Below, one piece after another: positions 7,558 to 15,069 of a stretch of DNA of 37,759 nt. This stretch comes from Micromonospora orduensis. GTDB lineage: Bacteria; Actinomycetota; Actinomycetes; Mycobacteriales; Micromonosporaceae. The notes under the pieces are model-generated. The model was not told where the DNA came from and did no database searches. It worked only from the letters and a program-made list of their open reading frames with translations. Each line of letters opens with the position of its first letter. Within the stretch, counting starts at the first letter, position 1. A program made the translations under genes and the position numbers. The stretch is from assembly GCF_006228125.1 (NCBI RefSeq), contig NZ_VDFY01000104.1, forward strand, positions 1 through 37,759, given 5' to 3'.

Positions 7558-9531
7558 TCAGCGGGGCGCGCCCACCGGCGACGGCAGGAGCTGCACGTCG
7601 TCCAGGTTGACGTACATGATGCGGTGGCCGAACTGGATCTGCGCGTACCGGTTCTCGCCGCGGATCACCGTCCAGTCGCCGGGCGATGACCCGTCGAACG
7701 TGGTGGCCCGGTAGTACTCGCCGGCCAGCACCGCACCGACGGCGTACCGCTGCCCGGCGGCCAGGGTGTACTGCAACGGAGAGATGGTCTGGTAGGGCAC
7801 GCCCTCGGGGTAGGCGGCCTGCTCCGGGTACGCCCGCCCGTACACCGGGATGGTGGCCCGGCCGGGCTTCGGGACGGCCACCACGCCGACGGTCCAGCTG
7901 GCGGTCGGCGCGGACGCCGGGTTGTGGAACCAGGCCCGTTGCCCGAGGTACCAGATGGCCGTCCAGTCACCCTGCCGGCCGGCGAGCGCGTACGTCTGGC
8001 CGGCGGAGGCCCGGGCGCCGTGGTCGGACACCTCCATGGTGTTAGGGGTGCCGTCGGGGCGCAGCGCGACGTCGTTGACCAGCGGCGCGTCCGCGGACGG
8101 CGCGGTGCGCAGCACCACCGACGAGGAGCCGCGCGGTGTGCACGGCACGCCCGGGGTGACGCATCCGGTGAACGCCGGCTGGTTGGTGGCGTAGTCCGGG
8201 TCGATCCGGACCAGCCCGGTGGCCGGGGTGCCGGTGTCCAGTCGCGGGGCGTGCAGCAGGTCGAAGTAGTGCGTCCAGTCCCAGTACGGCCCCGGGTCCC
8301 AGTGCATCCCGCGCACGGTCGACGCGACGGTGCCGGGCACGTTGTCGTGGCCGATGATGTGCTGGCGGTCCAGTGGGATGCCGAGTCGCAGCGCGAGGTG
8401 CCGGACGAGCTTCGCCGAGGTCCGGTACATCGCCTCGGTGTACCAGGTGCCCTGCGCGGCGAAGCCCTCGTGCTCCAGCCCGATCGACTTGGCGTTGACG
8501 TACCAGTTTCCGGCGTGCCAGCCGACGTCCTTGGTCTTCACGTGCTGCGCGATGTGCCCGTCCACCGAGCGCAGCGAGTAGTGCCAGCTCACGTACGTCG
8601 GGTCCTGGACGAGTTTCAGGGTGGTCGCCCAGCTCGCCTCGGTGTCGTGGATGACGATGTACTCGATCTTCTGCCGGGCGGGCCGGTCGGAGAGGTCGTG
8701 GTTGCCGTAGTCGCCGTCGCCGAACGCCTGGTAGGGCGCCGGGATCCACTCGCAGGAGATGGTGCGGGGGCACTCCAGCCCGTCCGGGCGGGCCAGGCGA
8801 CGCAGGCCCAGCCGGTCCAGCCAGGAACGCTCCGGCCGTACCGCGCTGGCCGGCAGCGTGATCCGCTGGCCGTCGTCGGTCACCCGGGACTCCCCGGCGC
8901 CGATCGTGGTGAAGACCTCGTCGGCGAAGGCCGCCGCGGCGTCGGCGCTGTCCGCGCCGGCGTAACGGGCCACCGCGCCGTACCAGGCGGCCGGGTCGGT
9001 GCCGGCTCCGACCGGGGCACCCAACTCCCGCTGGTACGACGCCAGCAGCGCCGCCCCGCCACGGATGTTGGCGTTCGCGTCGGTACGCAGCGACTCGGGT
9101 GTCATGCCGGTCAGCGCGGCGGCGGCGTCCACGGTCTGCAACGCGGCGGTGGGCGGTGCGGGGTCCTCGGCCAGCGCCGGCGCGGGTGCCCGCGCGGGGC
9201 GCGAGTCGTCGCCGCGCGGGTCCTCGGTGCCGGTGTCGTGGTGGCCGCGTCCGGGCAGGGCGGCCACGTGGCGGGCGTCGGTCAGGTGCATCGGGCCGTA
9301 GCCGCCGCTGGTGCTCGGTGTGCCAGCGTTGCTGTCCCAGCGGGACTCGAGGTAGGAGACACCGAGCAGCACGGTGGTCGGCACGCCGTACTCCGTCGCC
9401 GCGGCGGCGTACTGCTGCTGGCGGTCGGGGGCGGGCGCGGCGCCGGCGGGTGGCGGTATCGCGGTCGAGGCGGCGACCACGGCGGCGGTGAGCAGGGCGA
9501 GCCGGCCTGCGGACAGGGTTGGACGGTGCAT
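7558..9531 (-). CDS. Secreted N-acetylmuramoyl-L-alanine amidase (Amidase_2) with lysozyme-like N-terminus
   Basis: A 657-residue exported protein. After the signal peptide (about 1-33, ending AGA-APAPD) comes a short transglycosylase-like segment (about 40-85: SYLESRW followed by GGYGPMHLT), then a linker, then a zinc amidase domain at about 285-420. Candidate zinc ligands are His295 (in IVIHDTE) and His410 (in MHWDPG), with SIGLEHEG and IIGHDNVPG between them. The C-terminal 220 residues are repeat-like and may bind the wall, with SH3-like segments (WTAIWYLGQRAWFHN). It would cleave the lactyl-amide bond between MurNAc and the stem peptide. ATG 9531 is chosen because the signal peptide starts there. 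It lies between two NlpC/P60 genes, so the locus is a wall-remodelling cluster. Confidence 0.88.
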   Translation of the reverse strand: MHRPTLSAGRLALLTAAVVAASTAIPPPAGAAPAPDRQQQYAAAATEYGVPTTVLLGVSYLESRWDSNAGTPSTSGGYGPMHLTDARHVAALPGRGHHDTGTEDPRGDDSRPARAPAPALAEDPAPPTAALQTVDAAAALTGMTPESLRTDANANIRGGAALLASYQRELGAPVGAGTDPAAWYGAVARYAGADSADAAAAFADEVFTTIGAGESRVTDDGQRITLPASAVRPERSWLDRLGLRRLARPDGLECPRTISCEWIPAPYQAFGDGDYGNHDLSDRPARQKIEYIVIHDTEASWATTLKLVQDPTYVSWHYSLRSVDGHIAQHVKTKDVGWHAGNWYVNAKSIGLEHEGFAAQGTWYTEAMYRTSAKLVRHLALRLGIPLDRQHIIGHDNVPGTVASTVRGMHWDPGPYWDWTHYFDLLHAPRLDTGTPATGLVRIDPDYATNQPAFTGCVTPGVPCTPRGSSSVVLRTAPSADAPLVNDVALRPDGTPNTMEVSDHGARASAGQTYALAGRQGDWTAIWYLGQRAWFHNPASAPTASWTVGVVAVPKPGRATIPVYGRAYPEQAAYPEGVPYQTISPLQYTLAAGQRYAVGAVLAGEYYRATTFDGSSPGDWTVIRGENRYAQIQFGHRIMYVNLDDVQLLPSPVGAPR

Positions 9532-9689
9532 CGAACCCCCTAGATTTACGCGGATGAAGGTGAGGTCACCTTCGCGCCGCTCGGGAGTCCGCGTCAATAC
9601 CTTTCCATGTATCGACGCGATCGGAAAGAAATCTTCGCGTACGCGCCGTGACTCTCTCCAGTCGGTACGGAGTGTCACGGCCGCACGGG

Positions 9690-9719
9690 TTGCGGATCGG
9701 TAACGGGCGTCTCTACTCT
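9690..9719 (+). promoter_or_regulatory. Promoter of the c-di-AMP riboswitch transcript
   Basis: TTGCGG at 9690-9695 and TACTCT at 9714-9719, separated by 18 bp, form a plausible housekeeping-sigma promoter. The transcript would start near 9726, just before the riboswitch. Assigned by motif and position only. Confidence 0.45.
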
Positions 9720-9744
9720 GGTCATTTGTCGGCCCGACAGCAGG

Positions 9745-9893
9745 TCCGCCCAGCCCGGGCGGTAACGGACCGACACCGCCGAGTCGCTTCCGAGCGAACC
9801 GGGGACCCAGGTCCCCCGGGGTGAATCCGCAGCCACTGCGGTAGGGCGCCGACTTCCCGCCCGAACCCGTCAGCTAACCCGGTAGGCGGGTCA
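9745..9893 (+). promoter_or_regulatory. c-di-AMP riboswitch (ydaO-yuaA class)
   Basis: The leader carries the conserved blocks of the actinobacterial ydaO/yuaA riboswitch: a GGGTGAATCCGC segment near 9820, CTGCGGTAGGGCG near 9837, and the hallmark 3' block CCGTCAGCTAACCCGGTAGG at about 9868-9887. Boundaries are approximate. This class binds cyclic di-AMP and usually switches the downstream gene off when ligand is high; in actinobacteria it typically precedes cell-wall hydrolase genes of the Rpf or NlpC/P60 type, as here. The coding start at 9917 follows about 24 nt later, so control could be by transcription termination or access to the ribosome-binding site. Confidence 0.92.
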
Positions 9894-9916
9894 GGAAGAA
9901 GGAGAACGGAACCCCG

Positions 9917-10957
9917 GTGGCACTCCATGCCCCGCGGCCGTCGTCCGAGCGGCTGGCAGCAGCCGGTCCGTCGTCGATCGTGCCGCGCCCACGCTGGTCC
10001 CGCTTCACCACCGCTCTCGCCGCACTTGTCGGCGTCGCCGTCGTCCTCACCGGCAGCGCCACCGCGGCCCACGCCGACCCGTCCGTCGCCGAGATCGAAC
10101 GCCAGATCGACGCCGACTGGAACAAACTCGAACCGATCATCGAACGGCACAACGCCACCCGGACCGATCTCGTCGCCAAGCGCAAGCAGGCCGATGCGCT
10201 GGCCGCCCAGATCGCCCCGCTGGAGCGTCAGGTCGACGCCGCGATGGACAAGGTCAGCGCCCTGGCCGTGCGCGCGTACAAGGGGGAGAACGTCTCCACA
10301 GTCAACGCGGTCCTGGGCAGCCGTTCGCCGAGCGAGGTCGTCGGGCAGCTCGAGATGCTCGACCGCTTCGCGCACAACCAGCAGCAGGACGTACGCGAGG
10401 TGGCCGACCTGCGCGACGAGCTGGCCGCGAAGAAGGCCCCGCTGGACGAGATGGTGGCCCAGCTGACCCGCACCGAGGCCCAGCTGGCGGCGAAGAAGAA
10501 GCAGATCAACGAGGAGATCGACCGCCTTCAGAAGCTGCGCCTCAAGGTGTACGGCAACGGAGGCGGCGGTCCGCTGCGTCCCGCGCCCTGCCCGGCGAGC
10601 TACCCGGGTGGCGCTGCCGGCACGGCCGTGAAGTTCGCCTGCGCGCAGATCGGCAAGCCCTACGTGTGGGGCGCCGAGGGCCCGAACTCGTACGACTGCT
10701 CCGGGCTGATGCTGGCCGCGTGGGCCAAGGCCGGCGTGAGCCTGCCGCACAACGCCGCCGCGCAGAGCCGGGTCACGAAGGACGTCAGTCGGGCCGACCT
10801 GCGCCCCGGTGACCTGGTCTTCTACTACAGCGACATTCACCACGTCGGCATGTACGTCGGCAACGGCTGGGTGGTGCACGCCTCCCAGGCCGGTCAGCCG
10901 GTCAAGATGAAGAAGGTCGACGACGGCCCGATCCACAGCTACGGCCGCCCAGGCTGA
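9917..10957 (+). CDS. Secreted NlpC/P60 peptidoglycan endopeptidase under c-di-AMP riboswitch
   Basis: A 346-residue paralogue of the gene at 6495: signal peptide (about 30-53, ending AAHA), coiled coil (about 55-215) and C-terminal NlpC/P60 domain with Cys261 (YDCSGLM) and His309 (HHVGMYVG), plus a His in VVHASQAG. Expected to hydrolyse peptidoglycan stem peptides outside the cell. GTG 9917 lies 11 nt after GGAGA (9901-9905). The riboswitch upstream ties its expression to cyclic di-AMP, which in actinomycetes is linked to spore germination, osmotic state and growth restart. The two paralogues share layout and motifs, but only this one has the switch. Confidence 0.93.
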   Translation: MALHAPRPSSERLAAAGPSSIVPRPRWSRFTTALAALVGVAVVLTGSATAAHADPSVAEIERQIDADWNKLEPIIERHNATRTDLVAKRKQADALAAQIAPLERQVDAAMDKVSALAVRAYKGENVSTVNAVLGSRSPSEVVGQLEMLDRFAHNQQQDVREVADLRDELAAKKAPLDEMVAQLTRTEAQLAAKKKQINEEIDRLQKLRLKVYGNGGGGPLRPAPCPASYPGGAAGTAVKFACAQIGKPYVWGAEGPNSYDCSGLMLAAWAKAGVSLPHNAAAQSRVTKDVSRADLRPGDLVFYYSDIHHVGMYVGNGWVVHASQAGQPVKMKKVDDGPIHSYGRPG

Positions 10958-10971
10958 TCAGAGGTGACCGA

Positions 10972-11004
10972 AGGGCCCGTCGCGATCCGTTCGCGGCGGG
11001 CCCT
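10972..11004. terminator. Hairpin terminator between NlpC/P60 and dcd
   Basis: A 13-bp stem (10972-10984 with 10992-11004, one G-U pair) around a 7-nt loop, placed between two convergent stop codons, 10957 and 11018. It can terminate from both sides. Confidence 0.75.
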
Positions 11005-11017
11005 CGTCGTCCCTGCC

Positions 11018-11596
11018 TCAGCGGGTCGGCCAGGTGCGCCAGTGCTGCCAGGCCCGGCTGGGCGTCGGCCCCCGCTGGCCCTGGTAGCGCGAGCCGTACA
11101 CCGCCGAGCCGTACGGGTGCTCGGCCGGCGAGGAGAGCCGGAAGATGCACAGCTGGCCGATCTTCATGCCCGGCCAGAGCGTGATCGGCAGGTTCGCCAC
11201 GTTGGACAGCTCCAGCGTCACGTGCCCGGAGAAGCCCGGGTCGATGAAGCCGGCGGTGGAGTGGGTGAGCAGGCCGAGGCGGCCCAGACTCGACTTGCCC
11301 TCCAGCCGGCCGGCGAGCTGGTCGCCGAGCGAGATCACCTCAAGCGTCGAGGCGAGCACGAACTCTCCCGGGTGCAGCACGAACGGCTCGCCGTCGGGCA
11401 CCTCGACCACCGAGGTCAGGTCGTCCTGCTGCATCGCCGGGTCGATGTGGGTGTAGAGGTGGTTGTTGAAGACCCGGAACAGCCGGTCGAGTCGTACGTC
11501 GATGCTGGAGGGTTGGACCAGCATGGGCTCGAAGGGCTCCAGGCCCAGCGCGCCGGCCTTGATCTCGGAGACCAGGTCGCGGTCGGAGAGCAGCAT
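11018..11596 (-). CDS. dcd: dCTP deaminase
   Basis: A 192-residue dCTP deaminase of the dUTPase fold, in the length range of actinobacterial enzymes. Visible landmarks: MLLSDRDL start, [50 protein letters not shown] (GKSSLGR and the catalytic Glu in TLELSN), and C-terminal [11 protein letters not shown]. It deaminates dCTP and, in the bifunctional actinobacterial form, can go on to dUMP, supplying thymidylate synthesis in the cytoplasm. ATG 11596 has no clear Shine-Dalgarno sequence; instead a -10-like TATGGT lies 6 nt upstream (plus-strand 11603-11608), suggesting a leaderless mRNA. It is divergent from the pyridoxamine-oxidase-like gene. Confidence 0.96.
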   Translation of the reverse strand: MLLSDRDLVSEIKAGALGLEPFEPMLVQPSSIDVRLDRLFRVFNNHLYTHIDPAMQQDDLTSVVEVPDGEPFVLHPGEFVLASTLEVISLGDQLAGRLEGKSSLGRLGLLTHSTAGFIDPGFSGHVTLELSNVANLPITLWPGMKIGQLCIFRLSSPAEHPYGSAVYGSRYQGQRGPTPSRAWQHWRTWPTR

Positions 11597-11664
11597 CGGA
11601 CTACCATAGCGCCTTGCGTACTGGCGGAATTCGGTGCCGGTGACCAGCGCGTCGAGGTCGCTGG

Positions 11665-11686
11665 TCGTACATTTGTTCGATAGAAT
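11665..11686 (+). promoter_or_regulatory. SOS-box-like palindrome with adjacent -10 element
   Basis: TCGTACATTTGTTCGA at 11665-11680 matches the actinobacterial LexA box pattern (TCGAAC-N4-GTTCGA) at all fixed positions but one (T for A in the left arm). It abuts a -10-like TAGAAT at 11681-11686, and the ATG at 11693 follows 6 nt later, as in leaderless promoters. LexA control of the gene at 11693, and perhaps of divergent dcd, is a hypothesis. Confidence 0.4.
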
Positions 11687-11692
11687 GCCCAC

Positions 11693-12250
11693 ATGGCTTC
11701 CTGGTCCGAATTCGCCGCCGACGAGCCCCGACTCGCCGACGGGATCCGCGTTCTCCTCCAGCAGTACGGGCCGGGCTTCGGCTACCTGGCCACGGTCCGC
11801 GCCGACGGCGGGCCCCGGGTCCATCCGGTCTCCCCGGTCATCACCGACGAGGGCCTGTTCTGCTTCGTCATCGACTCCCCGAAGCGCCGCGACCTCGAAC
11901 GGGACGGCCGTTACGCGCTGCACTCGTTCCCGCCGGAGGAGAGCGACGACGAGGCGTACGTGGCGGGTCACGCCCGGCCGGTGACCGACCCGGCCCAGCT
12001 GGCCCGGTTGGCCCAGGGCGCCCGGGCCGAGCCGCACGTCGACTGGCGGCTGTTCGAGTTCACCGTCGACGTGGCGATGCTGACCCGCCGCGAGCAGCCC
12101 GTAGCGGGCATTCCGGGTTTCACGCCGGGCCGGCCGGCCGTGCAGGTCTGGCTCGACCCGCACGCTCCGCCGGTGGCGTCCGCGCCGGTCGCCGTACCGC
12201 CGACGCGCTCGACCCGTCGCAGCCGCGACGTGCAGTGCACGGCCGCCTGA
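11693..12250 (+). CDS. Pyridoxamine 5'-phosphate oxidase family (FMN/F420-binding split barrel) protein
   Basis: A 185-residue protein with the split beta-barrel flavin-binding fold: the N-terminal half has [20 protein letters not shown] (residues about 29-48) and [20 protein letters not shown] (about 54-73), the classic pattern of PNPOx-like proteins. Members bind FMN, heme or F420 and act as oxidoreductases or binding proteins; the substrate cannot be told from sequence. No Shine-Dalgarno sequence precedes ATG 11693; the -10 hexamer sits 6 nt upstream, so translation is probably leaderless. The C-terminal 40 residues are proline- and arginine-rich and look disordered. Confidence 0.8.
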   Translation: MASWSEFAADEPRLADGIRVLLQQYGPGFGYLATVRADGGPRVHPVSPVITDEGLFCFVIDSPKRRDLERDGRYALHSFPPEESDDEAYVAGHARPVTDPAQLARLAQGARAEPHVDWRLFEFTVDVAMLTRREQPVAGIPGFTPGRPAVQVWLDPHAPPVASAPVAVPPTRSTRRSRDVQCTAA

Positions 12251-12267
12251 CCACGGCCCGAAAGACG

Positions 12268-12303
12268 CCGGTGCCGGCTCCGTCGTGACGGAGCCGGCAC
12301 CGG
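12268..12303. terminator. Bidirectional hairpin terminator
   Basis: A perfect 16-bp stem (12268-12283 with 12288-12303) with a 4-nt loop (CGTG) between the convergent stop codons at 12250 and 12319. Confidence 0.8.
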
Positions 12304-12318
12304 GTGTACGCGGAGAAG

Positions 12319-13302
12319 CTACGCGGCGCGGTAGGCGTTCCACGCGGTGATCATGCGGCTCGCCTGTCCCGGGGTGAACTGGTACATGCACGAGTCGTAG
12401 GTGTAGTCCATGAAGTTGGTGATCGGGTCCAGTCCGGTCGCCGAGCAGGTGTCCCGCCCGGTCGGGCACTGGTACGCCGGAGAAGCCTCGGCCGGGGTGT
12501 CGCTGACGCCGTCACCCGAGCCGCCGCAGCCGCCCTGGAAGGTGTGGTAGAGGTTCAGCCAGTGGCCCACCTCGTGGGTGCCGGTGTCGCCCTGGTTGTA
12601 GTTGGTGGCGGTGCCGCCCGGCAGCGACTCGTTGAGCGCGACCACGCCGTCCATGCTGCTCAGGTTCCGCTGCGGGAAGGTTGCCCAGCCCAGCAGGTCG
12701 TTGCTCAGCTCACCGAGGTAGATGTTGAGGGTGTTCTTGCCGCCCACCCGCAGTGAGGACTTCATCGACCGCTCCGCCGACGAGCCCTGCACGATCGGGT
12801 ACCACGACGGGTTCGTCACCCGGTTGATCTTGTCGAGTCGGAAGGCGAAGGCGGTTGCCGCACCGCCTGTCGACCCGGCGTAGGCCTGGTTCAGCACGCT
12901 GATCTGCGAGGTGATCATCGAGTCGGGGATGTTGCCGCCGGCCCGGGTGCTGTTCTCCTGGATCACGTGCACCACCACCGGGATGGTGACGGTGGCCAGC
13001 GTCGTCGCGCCGGCGCCGGCCCGGTAGTTGGCCCGCTCGCGCAACGCCGCCGCCAGGTCCGCGTCCCGCTCGCGGACCTGCTTCGCGGTCAACTCGTTCG
13101 GGTCGTGCTTCGCCGCCGCACCGGGCTTCATCCGGGCGTCGGAGTGACTGTCGGCCGGCTCCGCGCAGGCGCCGCCCGGCGCCGCGGAGAAGGCCGAAGC
13201 AGCCGGAACGACGCCCACCGCGGCGGTGCTGAGCAGCAGCGCGAGGGTCGTCGACGCGACACCGGCGGCACGCCGGGTCAGCAGGTTGGGACGGGGTCCC
13301 AT
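12319..13302 (-). CDS. Secreted zinc metalloprotease, M43 (pappalysin/cytophagalysin) family
   Basis: A 327-residue exported protease. A Tat/Sec-like signal peptide ([20 protein letters not shown], about residues 9-28, cleavage near AASA) is followed by a propeptide-like region and the catalytic domain. The extended zinc motif [11 protein letters not shown] is at residues 243-253 and the Met-turn at [15 protein letters not shown] near 304, characteristic of M43 metzincins. Paired cysteines around [14 protein letters not shown] and CPTGRDTC fit disulfides typical of extracellular forms. GAGGTGGG lies just upstream of ATG 13302. It presumably degrades external protein; the substrate is unknown. 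It runs away from the tRNA-Gly gene. Confidence 0.9.
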   Translation of the reverse strand: MGPRPNLLTRRAAGVASTTLALLLSTAAVGVVPAASAFSAAPGGACAEPADSHSDARMKPGAAAKHDPNELTAKQVRERDADLAAALRERANYRAGAGATTLATVTIPVVVHVIQENSTRAGGNIPDSMITSQISVLNQAYAGSTGGAATAFAFRLDKINRVTNPSWYPIVQGSSAERSMKSSLRVGGKNTLNIYLGELSNDLLGWATFPQRNLSSMDGVVALNESLPGGTATNYNQGDTGTHEVGHWLNLYHTFQGGCGGSGDGVSDTPAEASPAYQCPTGRDTCSATGLDPITNFMDYTYDSCMYQFTPGQASRMITAWNAYRAA

Positions 13303-13490
13303 GGGCCCACCTCTTTCTGGCGGCGTGGCAGGGGGTGTGTCACGCCGTGGCTGGCAACGTGTGGCAGACGTTACAACCCATCGACGCATTTGAGAACGGC
13401 CATATGTTGCCGTCCGGAAACTTCTTTCTGGGTGCGTGGGGGTGGCGGCGCTCGCGGGGGTACCTGGGTGCACCGGCTCGACCACTCGGG

Positions 13491-13496
13491 TACAGT
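13491..13496 (+). promoter_or_regulatory. -10 element of the tRNA-Gly promoter
   Basis: TACAGT at 13491-13496 lies 10 nt before the mature tRNA 5' end, a normal spacing for a short tRNA leader. No convincing -35 hexamer is seen. The rest of 13303-13506 shows no gene. Confidence 0.4.
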
Positions 13497-13506
13497 GGTG
13501 CCGCTT

Positions 13507-13577
13507 GCGGGTGTAGTTCAATGGCAGAACATCAGCTTCCCAAGCTGACAGTGCGGGTTCGATTCCCGTCACCCGCT
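13507..13577 (+). tRNA. tRNA-Gly (anticodon CCC)
   Basis: The 71 nt fold into a full cloverleaf: 7-bp acceptor stem (GCGGGTG / CACCCGC), D-arm GTTC-AATGGCA-GAAC, anticodon arm TCAGC-TTCCCAA-GCTGA with anticodon CCC, 4-nt variable loop, and T-arm GCGGG-TTCGATT-CCCGT. The discriminator is T and the 3' CCA is not encoded. The 3' part from the anticodon loop onward (13537) is the attachment core of an integrated element, so the 3' half now present was supplied by the element, yet the tRNA remains intact. Confidence 0.97.
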
Positions 13578-13579
13578 CC
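13537..13579 (+). repeat. attL: 43-bp attachment core in tRNA-Gly
   Basis: This 43-bp segment, running from the anticodon loop to two bases past the discriminator, is repeated exactly at 25596-25638. It begins TTCCCAAGCTGACAG and ends CACCCGCTCC. The exact duplication of a tRNA 3' half next to an integrase gene marks the left junction of a site-specifically integrated element. Confidence 0.95.
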
Positions 13580-13583
13580 GATC

Positions 13584-13625
13584 CGAAGGCCCTGGTCAGG
13601 ACGCAAGTCCGAGCCGGGGCCTTCG
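13584..13625 (+). terminator. tRNA-Gly terminator supplied by the element
   Basis: A 12-bp stem (13584-13595 with 13614-13625, one G-U pair) enclosing a small inner hairpin (GGAC-GCAA-GTCC). It starts 5 nt after attL. A clearly related hairpin follows attR at 25644-25685, so the element brings its own version of the tRNA terminator. Confidence 0.75.
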
Positions 13626-13651
13626 ACGTTCCGCCACCCCCGAGCGCTGGA

Positions 13652-13670
13652 CGGGCCATCCACGGGCCAC
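13652..13670 (+). repeat. 19-bp direct repeat near left element end (candidate integrase arm site)
   Basis: CGGGCCATCCACGGGCCAC occurs here and again exactly at 25491-25509 near the right end, in the same orientation. Internally it contains GGGCCA twice. Paired short repeats flanking the att core are typical of arm-type binding sites of tyrosine integrases. The left copy overlaps the last base of the integrase stop codon. Confidence 0.55.
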
Positions 13671-14845
13671 TAGCCACGCTTCCTCACCTTGCCCTTGGGC
13701 TTGCCCGATGCGCCGGCCGCCGGCTTGTTGGCCTTCTTGCGTTCGGATTTCACGGCGTCGCTCACCGCCTGGGCGATGGCCCGATCCGCCTGCGAGGTGG
13801 CGTGCTGGTAGATCATGGCGGCCTGGGCCGAGTCGTGGCCCATCCGCGCCATCAGGTCCCGGGTGCTCGCGCCGGTCCGCGCAGCGATCGTGTTACCGGT
13901 GTGCCGAAGATCGTGGAAGTGCAGACCGGGTACGCCGAGCTTGCCGACCGCCGCCGACCAGGCGATGACCTTGTTGAGGTTGCCGCGCCAGATCGGTCGT
14001 CCGGAGGGCGTTGTGAAGACCAACGCGTCCGGCTTGTCCTCGACGAACGCCGCCAGGTGAGCCCGCAGCGTCGGCAGGATCGCCGCTGGCACTGAGACGC
14101 CACGCAGGCCAGCACGCGACTTCGGCGGACCGAGGGCCAGGCCGACGCCGCGCACCTCCGTGAACGTCTGCCGAACGCGGATCACCCCGGCGTCCGCGTC
14201 GACATCCTGCCGTTGCAGCGCCGACACCTCACCCCACCGCAGACACGCGAAGGTGGTCACCAGGACCAGGGCGCGATACCGCTCATCCATCAAATCCGCG
14301 AGCTTGAGTACCTGGGCCAGCGTCAACACCGGCCGCTCCGCCGGCTTCTCCTGATCCGCGCCCGGGATCCGGCACGGGTTCTTGCGCAGCAGCTCGTCTT
14401 CGTTGACCGCCGTCATCAGCACCGCCCGCAGCAGTCGGTACGCCTTGGCCGCCATGGTCTCCGAGACACCGTTGCCGAGCAGTGTTGCCCGCCACTCGCG
14501 GATCATCGGCGTATCCAGCCGGCTCAGCTCCACCCCGCCCAGGTAGGGCACGATGTGCTTGCCGAGCAGCCACCGGTAGAGCCCCACCGTCCGAGGGCGC
14601 AGTCCCGGCCGCTGGGCAATCCACCGCTCCGCGTAGTCACCAAGCCTGATTCGCGCCCGCTCAGGGTCGATCCACTCGCCGCGCATCATCTGCGCCTCGA
14701 CCATCGACAGGTACCGGTCGGCATCCGACTTGCGGGCGAAAGTGTCCGTCGCGGTCCGCTGGCGCCCATCCGGTCCGGGATAGCGCACCTGATAGCGCCC
14801 CGACTCGCGCTTGCGGATACTGCCGAACCGCCGCCGTGCCGCCAT
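13670..14845 (-). CDS. int: Tyrosine-family site-specific integrase of the AICE
   Basis: A 391-residue phage-type tyrosine recombinase. An N-terminal AP2-like/arm-binding region (about 1-55, GSIRKRESGRYQVRYPGPDG) and SAM-like core-binding domain (about 60-160) precede the catalytic domain. Catalytic set: Arg203 (CLRWGE), His311 and Arg314 (HDLRHTGN), His337 (MGHDS), and nucleophile Tyr346 (MIYQHAT). The Lys/Arg-rich tail is usual for actinobacterial integrases. It catalyses recombination between attP and the tRNA-Gly attB, 90 bp away. ATG 14845 is preferred because it overlaps the xis stop as TGATG, showing translational coupling. It appears intact. Confidence 0.95.
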   Translation of the reverse strand: MAARRRFGSIRKRESGRYQVRYPGPDGRQRTATDTFARKSDADRYLSMVEAQMMRGEWIDPERARIRLGDYAERWIAQRPGLRPRTVGLYRWLLGKHIVPYLGGVELSRLDTPMIREWRATLLGNGVSETMAAKAYRLLRAVLMTAVNEDELLRKNPCRIPGADQEKPAERPVLTLAQVLKLADLMDERYRALVLVTTFACLRWGEVSALQRQDVDADAGVIRVRQTFTEVRGVGLALGPPKSRAGLRGVSVPAAILPTLRAHLAAFVEDKPDALVFTTPSGRPIWRGNLNKVIAWSAAVGKLGVPGLHFHDLRHTGNTIAARTGASTRDLMARMGHDSAQAAMIYQHATSQADRAIAQAVSDAVKSERKKANKPAAGASGKPKGKVRKRG

Positions 14846-15069
14846 CAGGCCACGCTCCGCATGCCGGTCCACACCTCAGAGACTGTGAGGGCTTCCACCC
14901 GGCCGGCGTCGACATGAGCGTCGACATCCGAGGCCTTCAAGCGCACGCTGCGGCCGACCTTGTGAAAGGCGATGCGGCGCTGCGCAACCAGCCGGCGCAC
15001 GTAGCGGACGCTCATCCTCATCCGCGCCGCGGCTTCCTCCACCGTCAGCACCTCATCCACTGTCGTCAT
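14845..15069 (-). CDS. xis: Excisionase-like MerR/HTH_17 DNA-binding protein
   Basis: A 74-residue helix-turn-helix protein of the excisionase (DNA-binding domain, HTH_17) type: LTVEEAAARMRMSVRYVRRL forms the winged HTH at about residues 8-27, then VAQRRIAFHKVGRSVRLKAS, the wing. It lies directly upstream of int and overlaps it by 1 nt, and its ATG overlaps the TGA of rep by 4 nt, as in pSAM2-like elements where Xis steers the integrase to excision. GGGGAGG just upstream is close to ATG 15069; an in-frame GTG at 15060 has better spacing and may be the true start. Confidence 0.88.
   Translation of the reverse strand: MTTVDEVLTVEEAAARMRMSVRYVRRLVAQRRIAFHKVGRSVRLKASDVDAHVDAGRVEALTVSEVWTGMRSVA

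Noticed and set aside
7924..9543. 539-codon plus-strand frame across the amidase gene
   Set aside because: Gly/Val/Arg-rich shadow with no motifs; the minus strand encodes the amidase with zinc ligands.
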